A stretch of DNA of 42,333 bases from Paraburkholderia guartelaensis. GTDB taxonomy: Bacteria > Pseudomonadota > Gammaproteobacteria > Burkholderiales > Burkholderiaceae. The position numbers and the translations under genes were made by a program. The DNA lies in NCBI RefSeq assembly GCF_004353905.1, contig NZ_SMOD01000056.1, forward strand, positions 1-42,333, in the 5' to 3' direction. This document shows positions 24,978-32,725 of the stretch, piece after piece. The notes beneath the pieces were generated by a model that saw nothing but the letters and a program-made list of their open reading frames with translations, made no database searches and was not told the origin of the DNA. Positions within the stretch are counted from its first letter, which is position 1. Every line of letters begins with the position of its first letter.

Positions 24978-26361
24978 TTACGCCATCAAGATCGACAATC
25001 TGAGCAAGTGCTATCACATCTACGATCGTCCTCGGGACCGCTTGCTGCAGATGCTGTTTCGCGGCAGGCGCACCTACTTTCGCGAGTTCTGGGCCGTGCA
25101 CGATGTTTCGTTCACGGTGGAGCGCGGTACGACGGTAGCGATCATCGGGCGCAATGGCGCAGGCAAGTCGACACTGTTGCAGATGATCTGCGGCACTCTC
25201 TCGCCTACCGAGGGAAATATTGAAGTTCGCGGCAGGGTAGCGGCATTGCTGGAGCTTGGCGCAGGCTTCAATCCCGAATTCACGGGCCGGGAGAACGTGT
25301 ATCTGGCTGCTTCGCTGCACGGTTTGAGCCGGGAGCAAACCAATGCGCGGTTTGAGGCGATCAGTGCTTTCGCGGGTATTGGCGACTACGTGGACCAACC
25401 GGTCAAGACGTATTCGAGCGGCATGTTCGTACGGCTCGCATTCGCCGTGATCGCACACGTCGACGCCGATATCCTGATCGTCGACGAAGCGCTGAGCGTA
25501 GGTGACGCGTTCTTTCAGCAGAAGTGCATGCGCTTCCTGCTCGACTTCAAGGCGAACGGCGGCACGTTGCTGTTTGTCAGCCACGACATGAGCGCGGTGA
25601 ACGCGCTTTGTGAGCACGCGATCCTGTTGCGCCGCGAAGGAACACAGTACCACTACGAAACGGGAACGCCGAAAGAGATCGCAATGATCTATCTACGCGA
25701 TCTTTACTCGGAGAAGGCTGCTTCGCAAGTCGCTGAAATCGGAGCATCGAGCGGATCCGCCGGCGCATTACTGGCTGCTGCTTCATCGGGCGAGCGGACT
25801 GGGCAGGCACGCAGGTATGAGGTCGAATCCGTTGCGCCCGTGCGCTACCACGCATCGCAGTTCCGGGCTGAAGCGGAGAGCTTCGGTATCGGTGGCGCGA
25901 CCATCACCGCGGTCTTCTTCCGGAACGGCGACGGGGAGGTGGTAAGCGAGTTCCACTCCGATGAAATGCTTAGCCTCGTGATACGGGCCACTGTGAAGTC
26001 GGATATGACTTATCCGTCGATCGGATTCGTGCTTAAAGACAACCATGGGCAAAAGCTGATCGCCGAGAGTACCGACAGTTATCTGCGCGAGCGCGCGATC
26101 TTCGCTAGTGCAGGCTCGGAAATCGAGGCGACGTTTTCCATGTGCTTCCCAGCGCTCATCCGGGGCGAATACCCGATCGACGTCGCCTTCGCGGAAGGGC
26201 CGGGTAACGATCACGTGCAGCACCATCTGATGCATGACGTCATGGTGCTGACCGCGCTCGGAAGCAATCTCGTACATGGCAAGTTTGGCGCACCGTCGCT
26301 TTCCATTACCTTCGATGTGACTCAATCTGAAAGTCTGTCCGATGGCGCAAATGCAATGTAA
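24967..26361 (+). CDS. wzt: ABC exporter ATPase with C-terminal glycan-binding domain
   Basis: A 464-residue protein. The ATPase domain covers residues 1-240: Walker A GRNGAGKST near 61, signature YSSGMFVRLAFA near 148, Walker B ILIVDEALSVGD near 169 and H-loop FVSHDM near 204. A long loop follows, then residues 300-455 form a beta-rich domain resembling the Wzt carbohydrate-binding domain of O9a-type systems (ITAVFFRNGDGEVVSEFHSD, IGFVLKDNHGQKL). In those systems the domain recognises the capped non-reducing end before export. It overlaps wzm by 11 bases and the next gene by 20. Confidence 0.93.
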   Translation: MSSDYAIKIDNLSKCYHIYDRPRDRLLQMLFRGRRTYFREFWAVHDVSFTVERGTTVAIIGRNGAGKSTLLQMICGTLSPTEGNIEVRGRVAALLELGAGFNPEFTGRENVYLAASLHGLSREQTNARFEAISAFAGIGDYVDQPVKTYSSGMFVRLAFAVIAHVDADILIVDEALSVGDAFFQQKCMRFLLDFKANGGTLLFVSHDMSAVNALCEHAILLRREGTQYHYETGTPKEIAMIYLRDLYSEKAASQVAEIGASSGSAGALLAAASSGERTGQARRYEVESVAPVRYHASQFRAEAESFGIGGATITAVFFRNGDGEVVSEFHSDEMLSLVIRATVKSDMTYPSIGFVLKDNHGQKLIAESTDSYLRERAIFASAGSEIEATFSMCFPALIRGEYPIDVAFAEGPGNDHVQHHLMHDVMVLTALGSNLVHGKFGAPSLSITFDVTQSESLSDGANAM

Positions 26362-29278
26362 GTACGGCTTCTTCGAGATATCCGGTAACCGCGGACTCGC
26401 GGTGGATTCGCTGCGGCTGTACGGAGAGTTCGCCGAGCGTCAGCTCGTCATGATGCAGCGCTTTTTCGTGCCGGGTAGTGTCGTCGCCGACATCGGGGCC
26501 GATGTCGGCGCGTACGCGATAGCGTTCGCTCGCCACGCCCACGACGCGGGGCGCATTCACGCGCTTGAGATGCGAGGCGCCACAGCCGATGCGTTGAAGG
26601 CCAACGTTGAGCGCAATTTCTTGCAGGACGTAGTGCTGACGCGCGAGGTTGACGGCGGAATAAACGCTTCGTCGGGCGACGCGCTTTGGGGGGCATTCGA
26701 GTCGCTGGCGCTACCGAGCGTCGATCTCGTTCACATCGGGCGTGGAGTGGCCGTATCGCCGGCAGCGCTGTTCGATTCGGCGACAGGGACCATCGGCCGA
26801 TGCCGACCGGTCATATGCGTCGATCCCACTACTGTGCAGGATGGCGAGGCTTGGCTTGTTGCTGCGAAGCGCGAGCGCTACACGGTATTCGGACACGCCG
26901 CGTTCGCGTTCAATCCGGAAAACTATCGTCGCTGTACCGAGAATATGTATGGCGACGCACGCGATTGCATGCTGATCCTCATGCCGGACGAGCAGGGTGA
27001 GCGTTTCCTTACTCATGATTTGCACCCGGTCACATCCCTCGAGGATCTGCGCGCGTGGGTGCAGGAGGCGGTGGCGCAAACAAACGTTACACGCTCGACA
27101 ACCTTTGCCGGGCACTTCACGCCCTGGACCGGGATGCGCGAGACTGCCGCGGGAGCACCCAACGACGGTTTTTCTCCGCCTTACGAGGCAGTCTGCTCAA
27201 AGAACGAACTGCACATCGTTGTCCCTTTCTACAAGAAAGAGGAGCTCGTTCCGCAACTGTTCGGTTCGCTCAATGCGATCGGCGACGAACTGCGCCGGCT
27301 AGGCGCGAAGGTCTTCTTCTACAACGACAGTCCCGACTACGCACCCCTCCAGGCAGCACTCGAGATCTGTCGTTTCGATGACCCCGCGATTAGCTTCGAG
27401 GTGGTCACAAACGAGAATAACCTGGGCTTCATCGGAACCTGCAACCGGGCGTTCGCGCGCGCGAAGGCGGCACGTGCGGAGGTCGTTCTGCTGAACTCGG
27501 ACACGATCGTGTTCCCCGGAGCGTTGAGCGAGATACTCGATGTAGCTGCGCTCGATCCGATGATCGGCTTCGTTTCGCCGCGGAGCAACAATGCAACCAT
27601 CGCAACGCTGCCTTATTCATTTCTCGATCAGGACGTGACTCCGCAGCGGGGTTACGCGGCATTCGTGCAGACTGCACCGACTTTGCCGCGTTACTCATTC
27701 GTACCCACGGCGGTTGGTTTTTGTCTGTTGATCAAGTGGACTGTCCATAGCGAGCTAGGCGGTTTCGATCCTGTCTACGGAACCGGATACAACGAAGAAA
27801 ACGATCTGGTCATGCGCGCGAACCGCTGCGGCTATCGTGCGGTTCTCGCGAATCGGGCCTTCGTCTGGCACATGGGTGAGCAATCGTTCGCCGAGTCCTC
27901 GCGGGCCAAGGCCGCTCGTGAGGCGAAAAACGCGCCAGTTCTTCATGCGCGTTATCCGGAGTATCCGCAACTCATCCATTCGTATTTCGCGTCGCCGGAA
28001 TTCCGGGCGGAAACGTTGATTGAATACGCTGGCGGCACGAACGGACAACTCGTCTACGCGTTCGATTTTTCCAGCTTTGGTCCGTACTTCAACGGAACAT
28101 TCGAATCGGGCATCAAGCTGCTCGAGGCGGCCGTACGCACCTGGCCCAGGCATTGCAAGATCGCCGTGTACATGCAGAAGGCGGCGTGGGACTTCCACGG
28201 TCTCTCACGTCTGGAAGGCGTGGCACGGCTGGAGGTCGACGGACAATCGGAAAAGGTCACCGCCATCGTGCGTATTGGCCAGCCGTTCGATGTCGATGCC
28301 ATGTCACGGCTCGTGAACCGAGCCCCGGTAGTCGGCATCTTCATGCTGGATACGATCGCATATGACTGTGGCTATCTGTCGTTGAACTTCGATGCGCGTA
28401 TCTGGCACTTCGCGCTTCGCCATATCGACGTGCTGTTCACGAACTCGCGCTTCACACTCGATCGCATTACGAACCGCTTCGAGATAGGTTCAGCTGTGAT
28501 CCAGAAGGTGTCGGCGCACTCTCTTGACATCACCGAATACGGCTCGCCGAGCGAAAAGCGCGATGAGGACAAGTCGCACATTTTCGTGATTGGCAACCAC
28601 TTCAACCATAAGTTCGTACGCCCGACAGTGGACGCTATCGCTGCTGCGTTTCCCGGTGAGCGCATTGTTGCTGTGGGCTATGGCGATAAGCCGTCACCGC
28701 ACGCAAACGTCGAGGTTTTTCAGGCCGGACATCTCTCGGACGAGGCGTTCGAGAAGTTTTATTCAAACGCCCGCGCAGTTGTGTTCCCCAGTCACTACGA
28801 AGGCTTCGGCTTTCCGGTCCTGCACGCGCTGGCACGCAGACGGCCGATTTACGTGCGGGATTCTGCGCTATATCGCGAGTTGGCCGCTGGTGCCGAAGGC
28901 GCGGAGAACATTCATTTCTTTTGCACGATCGAAGATCTGATCTCCGATATCCGCGAAAACGGTATGCATTGGAAGACGCCGGAAACGACGGGTGAACGCG
29001 GAGGCTGGGATCGCTCGGCGCGGGAGGTGTTCGCCACGATGGAAGAGGCGCGACGAACTGTGAGGTACGGTACGCTTGTAGATCGCCTGCGCCAGTTCGA
29101 TCAGCTTCGACTCGCGATCAGCGGCGGTGGCACTGTTGCGCCGACCCCCGGGAAGTGGGTCGGCATGAGAGTCGAGGCGGGCGTTGAACGCGTGCTGCGT
29201 GTACCGGGCATGAAACCGCTGGCGCGTCGTTGTTGGCGCTTCGCTCGACGCTTGAGGAACAGGCGTAAGGGCAACTAG
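26342..29278 (+). CDS. three-domain protein: degenerate FkbM, GT2, GT4
   Basis: A 978-residue soluble protein. Residues 1-250 resemble FkbM methyltransferases (ADIGADVGAYAIAFARH at about 48-64). The motif I-D-V-E-G, however, reads V-H-I-G-R-G, so activity is doubtful. Residues 290-520 are a GT2 (GT-A) domain: ELHIVVPFYKKEELVPQLF, NENNLGFIGTCNRAFA, the metal motif LLNSDTIVF near 383, and GYNEENDLVMRAN. Residues 600-930 are a GT4 (GT-B) domain with HIFVIGNHFNHKFVRPTV and EGFGFPVLHALARRRP near 818; the usual EX7E has His instead of the second Glu. A basic tail (RRCWRFARRLRNRRKGN) may bind the membrane. It probably adds two sugars of the repeat unit (inference). It starts inside wzt (20-base overlap). 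Confidence 0.85.
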   Translation: MAQMQCKYGFFEISGNRGLAVDSLRLYGEFAERQLVMMQRFFVPGSVVADIGADVGAYAIAFARHAHDAGRIHALEMRGATADALKANVERNFLQDVVLTREVDGGINASSGDALWGAFESLALPSVDLVHIGRGVAVSPAALFDSATGTIGRCRPVICVDPTTVQDGEAWLVAAKRERYTVFGHAAFAFNPENYRRCTENMYGDARDCMLILMPDEQGERFLTHDLHPVTSLEDLRAWVQEAVAQTNVTRSTTFAGHFTPWTGMRETAAGAPNDGFSPPYEAVCSKNELHIVVPFYKKEELVPQLFGSLNAIGDELRRLGAKVFFYNDSPDYAPLQAALEICRFDDPAISFEVVTNENNLGFIGTCNRAFARAKAARAEVVLLNSDTIVFPGALSEILDVAALDPMIGFVSPRSNNATIATLPYSFLDQDVTPQRGYAAFVQTAPTLPRYSFVPTAVGFCLLIKWTVHSELGGFDPVYGTGYNEENDLVMRANRCGYRAVLANRAFVWHMGEQSFAESSRAKAAREAKNAPVLHARYPEYPQLIHSYFASPEFRAETLIEYAGGTNGQLVYAFDFSSFGPYFNGTFESGIKLLEAAVRTWPRHCKIAVYMQKAAWDFHGLSRLEGVARLEVDGQSEKVTAIVRIGQPFDVDAMSRLVNRAPVVGIFMLDTIAYDCGYLSLNFDARIWHFALRHIDVLFTNSRFTLDRITNRFEIGSAVIQKVSAHSLDITEYGSPSEKRDEDKSHIFVIGNHFNHKFVRPTVDAIAAAFPGERIVAVGYGDKPSPHANVEVFQAGHLSDEAFEKFYSNARAVVFPSHYEGFGFPVLHALARRRPIYVRDSALYRELAAGAEGAENIHFFCTIEDLISDIRENGMHWKTPETTGERGGWDRSAREVFATMEEARRTVRYGTLVDRLRQFDQLRLAISGGGTVAPTPGKWVGMRVEAGVERVLRVPGMKPLARRCWRFARRLRNRRKGN

Positions 29279-29333
29279 TAACGGAATGACGATGACATCG
29301 ATTCGGGGCTATAGCACAGATCGCGAAGGGACC

Positions 29334-30323
29334 ATGAATGCAGTGACGAGGACCCGGCTGTCGGACGACCTCTCCGCGGCGCGCGTACTGGTTGTCGGAG
29401 ACGTCATGCTGGACCGGTACTGGTTCGGTGACGTTCATCGCATATCGCCGGAAGCGCCGGTACCCGTCGTGCACGTTTCCAGCGCCGAGGATCGCCTCGG
29501 CGGAGCAGCAAACGTAGCCCGCAATATCGCCGCGCTGAATGCGCGGTCGGGGCTGCTGTGCGTGGTCGGTACTGACGAGGCTGGCGAGCAGATCGTTTCC
29601 TTGCTGCGCGACAGTCGTGTGCAGGCGCATCTTGAGCGCGATCCTTCGTTGCCTACCACCATCAAGCTGCGTGTGCTGTCGCGTCATCAGCAATTGCTCA
29701 GGGTGGACTTTGAGAGCGCGCCGGCCCACGAGGTGCTGCTCGCCGGGCTGGCACGCTTCGAGGCGCTGTTGCCGTCGCACGACGTGATTCTCATGTCCGA
29801 CTACGCAAAGGGCGGCCTTACGCACGTCACGAAGATGATTGCCGCTGCGCGCGAGGCGGGCAAGCCAGTGCTGATCGATCCGAAAGGTGACGACTGGGAG
29901 CGCTACCGGGGAGCGACGCTGATTACGCCGAATCGCGCCGAACTCAAGCAAGTCGTTGGTCAGTGGAAGTCCGAAGACGATCTTCATGCACGCGTCGCAC
30001 GCTTGCGCGAGGAGCTCGAGCTAGAGGCGCTCCTTCTGACGCGATCGGAGGAGGGCATGACGCTCTTTACCGATGCGGGTGCGATGCACGAATCGGCGCG
30101 TGCACGCGAAGTCTATGACGTGTCGGGCGCCGGGGACACGGTTATCGCCACGCTCGCGGCGATGCTCGGCGCCGGCGCGTCGCTGGCCGATGCTGTCTCC
30201 GTTGCGAACCGGGCGGCCGGTATCGTGGTCGGGAAACTGGGCACTGCAACAGTCGAATTTAACGAACTCTTTCCCGATGCGGTGACCGATATGCAGGACA
30301 CCGCGCTGGAGACTCAATCATGA
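29334..30323 (+). CDS. hldA: D-beta-D-heptose 7-phosphate kinase
   Basis: A 329-residue PfkB-type kinase: ARVLVVGDVMLDRYWFGDV, RISPEAPVPVVHV, RLGGAANVARNIAAL, and the C-terminal DVSGAGDTVIATLAAML with the catalytic Asp. It lacks the C-terminal nucleotidyltransferase of fused HldE, so it is the stand-alone HldA (RfaE domain 1); the ADP transferase must be elsewhere. It works on the path to ADP-L-glycero-D-manno-heptose for LPS core. ATG at 29334 has AAGGG upstream; a start at 29286 would add an unconserved leader. The stop overlaps hldD by four bases. Confidence 0.93.
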   Translation: MNAVTRTRLSDDLSAARVLVVGDVMLDRYWFGDVHRISPEAPVPVVHVSSAEDRLGGAANVARNIAALNARSGLLCVVGTDEAGEQIVSLLRDSRVQAHLERDPSLPTTIKLRVLSRHQQLLRVDFESAPAHEVLLAGLARFEALLPSHDVILMSDYAKGGLTHVTKMIAAAREAGKPVLIDPKGDDWERYRGATLITPNRAELKQVVGQWKSEDDLHARVARLREELELEALLLTRSEEGMTLFTDAGAMHESARAREVYDVSGAGDTVIATLAAMLGAGASLADAVSVANRAAGIVVGKLGTATVEFNELFPDAVTDMQDTALETQS

Positions 30324-31309
30324 CCCTCATCGTCACCGGCGCGGCCGGCTTCATCGGCAGCAACATCGTCAAGGCGCTGAACGAACGCGGCGAAGACCGC
30401 ATCATCGCCGTCGACAATCTCACCCGCGCGGACAAATTCAGGAATCTCGTCGATTGCGAGATCGACGACTACATCGACAAGACCGAGTTCGTCGAGCGCT
30501 TTGCGCGCGGCGATTTCGGCGATGTGCGCGCGGTGTTCCATGAAGGCGCCTGTTCGGACACGATGGAAACCGACGGCCGCTACATGATGGACAACAACTT
30601 CCGCTATAGCCGCGCCGTGCTCGACGCGTGCCTCGCGCAGCGCGTGCAGTTTCTGTACGCGTCGTCGGCGGCAATTTACGGCGGCTCGACGCGCTTCGTC
30701 GAAGAGCGCGACGTGGAAGCGCCGCTCAATGTGTACGGCTATTCGAAGTTCCTGTTCGACCAGGTGATCCGCCGCGTGCTGCCCACGGCGCAAAGCCAGA
30801 TTGCGGGCTTTCGCTATTTCAACGTGTACGGTCCGCGCGAAACGCACAAGGCGCGCATGGCGTCGGTGGCGTTCCACAATTTCAACCAGTTCCGCGCCGA
30901 AGGCCGCGTGAAGCTGTTCGGCGAATACAACGGTTATGCGCCGGGCGAGCAGACGCGCGACTTCGTCTCCGTCGAGGACGTGGTGAAGGTGAACCTGTTC
31001 TTCTTCGATCATCCGGAGAAGACGGGCATCTTCAATCTGGGCAGCGGCCGCGCCCAGCCGTTCAACGACATCGCCACGACCGTGGTGAACACGCTGCGTG
31101 CGATGGAAGGCAAGCCCGCGCTCTCGCTCGCGGAGCAGGTCAAGGAAGGTCTGATCGAGTACATCCCGTTCCCCGATGCGCTGCGCGGCAAGTATCAGTG
31201 CTTCACGCAAGCGGACCAGTCGAAGCTGCGCGCAGCGGGCTACGACGCGCCGTTCCTGACGGTGCAGGAAGGGGTGGATCGTTACGTACGTTGGCTCGCG
31301 CAGGAGTGA
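30320..31309 (+). CDS. hldD: ADP-L-glycero-D-manno-heptose 6-epimerase
   Basis: A 329-residue extended SDR protein: MTLIVTGAAGFIGSNIVKAL, VFHEGACSDTMETDG, ASSAAIYGG, the active-site Y-G-Y-S-K, YFNVYGPRETHKARMASVAF and YAPGEQTRDFVSVEDVV. This is the RfaD/HldD pattern. It makes the ADP-heptose used by core heptosyltransferases. It is coupled to hldA by ATGA. In Burkholderia these two genes are usually followed by cysM; here an O-antigen type gene follows, which points to insertion of a cluster at this point (inference). Confidence 0.96.
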   Translation: MTLIVTGAAGFIGSNIVKALNERGEDRIIAVDNLTRADKFRNLVDCEIDDYIDKTEFVERFARGDFGDVRAVFHEGACSDTMETDGRYMMDNNFRYSRAVLDACLAQRVQFLYASSAAIYGGSTRFVEERDVEAPLNVYGYSKFLFDQVIRRVLPTAQSQIAGFRYFNVYGPRETHKARMASVAFHNFNQFRAEGRVKLFGEYNGYAPGEQTRDFVSVEDVVKVNLFFFDHPEKTGIFNLGSGRAQPFNDIATTVVNTLRAMEGKPALSLAEQVKEGLIEYIPFPDALRGKYQCFTQADQSKLRAAGYDAPFLTVQEGVDRYVRWLAQE

Positions 31310-31396
31310 GCCTGAATTGCGCTGCTGCGCAGTCGCGCACTCAGAGTATTTGAATAACAGGCAAATAATTTGCCGAGAGAAGTGTTGGAGAAGCTG

Positions 31397-32650
31397 ATGC
31401 AATCGGACAATTTGTTCGAAACTGTTGGTACCCGTCACGGGCAGGTAACACTATTCGCTAACGATACGGGGGCTATCAGCGATTCGTTACGCCTGTATGG
31501 CGAATGGGCGCAAAACGAATTAAGTTTCATGTTGTCCATGGTGCACCCGGGCGACACTGTGATCGATGTGGGTGGCTATATCGGTACGCACACCCTGGCG
31601 TTCGCCCGTCACGTTGGGGAACATGGACAGGTCGTTACGATCGAGGCGCAGGCACGCAGCTTTGATTTGTTGAGCCGAAACATCCGCGACAACGGCCTCG
31701 CCAATGTCCGTGCGGAAAATGCGATCGCTTCGGCGGTGGCGAAGGAAGAACACATTCCCGCCATCGATATCGAAACGCCTGCGAGTTATGGCAGCGCATC
31801 GTTGCGGGACGTGTTCGTACCGGGGGCACGGCAGCACGAATCCAGCGGTGCATCGGAATTCCGCGTGAAGTCGATCGCCCTCGACGAACTGCCCGTCGCT
31901 TCCTGTGCGCTCATCAAGATCGATGTGGAGGGCATGGAGGACATGGTCTTGCGCGGCGCCGGGGAATTGATACGCCGCCATGGACCTGCCATTTATGCGG
32001 AGTGCAACTCGCTCGAAGATGGGCTGCGCTGTTTCAGGCTGTTGAGAGAATACGGTTATCGGGTTCGGGCACATGTCGTACTAGCCTTCAATGAGGATAA
32101 CTTTCTGCACTGCAGTCAGAACGTTTTCATGGGCGCGCGCGAAGTGGCTCTGGTGGGAACGCCTGAGGCGTCGGATCCGCTCGAAGGTTACGAGGTTCGT
32201 CAGTGCGAGTTGTTGCTCGATATTGAAACCGCTGACGATCTGGCGCTTGCCCTGCTGAACAAGCCGCAGTACGACCATGAGGTGCTGCGCGCCAGCGCGG
32301 CGGCGCGCTCAGGTGGTACTGCTGTGCTGGACGCTGCGGTCGCATTGAGGGAATCGGCGCGGCAGGCAGCGGAGAAGGAAGAGCGAATTGTGCGAGAGTT
32401 GAAAGAGCACCACGCGCAAGAACTCGACGACCGTGAACGCAAGATTGCTGGGGCGGAGGAAGAAAACAGCAAGCTGCTGGCCGAGGTGGACCGACTCCGG
32501 GCAGAAGTAACTCGCGCAATGGAGTCGGAGCGTTCGGCGCGGGAGGCATCAGCGGAACTACAGCGGGCTACCGACCAGATCACGCAGTCGATGATCTGGC
32601 GCATAACGGCACCGCTACGCGCGTTAGGCAAAAAGAATACAGATCGCTGA
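31397..32650 (+). CDS. FkbM methyltransferase with C-terminal coiled coil
   Basis: A 417-residue protein. Residues 1-270 are an FkbM-type SAM methyltransferase: HPGDTVIDVGGYIGTHTLAF at about 50-69, VVTIEAQARSF with the SAM-ribose Glu, and IKIDVEGMEDMVLRGAGELI near 174. Residues 315-398 are a charged heptad-like coiled coil without proline (EKEERIVRELKEHHAQELDD, ENSKLLAEVDRLRAEVTRAM). A short tail follows, MIWRITAPLRALGKK, similar to the W-R-I-T-x-P-L-R tails of O-antigen transferases. It methylates an unknown sugar of the glycan; the coiled coil could be a length ruler. ATG at 31397 has GGAG six bases upstream; a TTG at 31370 is less likely. Its N-terminal domain is a paralogue of the one in the 978-residue protein. 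Confidence 0.88.
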   Translation: MQSDNLFETVGTRHGQVTLFANDTGAISDSLRLYGEWAQNELSFMLSMVHPGDTVIDVGGYIGTHTLAFARHVGEHGQVVTIEAQARSFDLLSRNIRDNGLANVRAENAIASAVAKEEHIPAIDIETPASYGSASLRDVFVPGARQHESSGASEFRVKSIALDELPVASCALIKIDVEGMEDMVLRGAGELIRRHGPAIYAECNSLEDGLRCFRLLREYGYRVRAHVVLAFNEDNFLHCSQNVFMGAREVALVGTPEASDPLEGYEVRQCELLLDIETADDLALALLNKPQYDHEVLRASAAARSGGTAVLDAAVALRESARQAAEKEERIVRELKEHHAQELDDRERKIAGAEEENSKLLAEVDRLRAEVTRAMESERSAREASAELQRATDQITQSMIWRITAPLRALGKKNTDR

Positions 32651-32725
32651 CCGAATGCGATCGCGGGATTGAGAGATACATCGGGGCCTTCGGGCTGGCA
32701 GGAACGTTTTTGAGGCGATGAAAGG

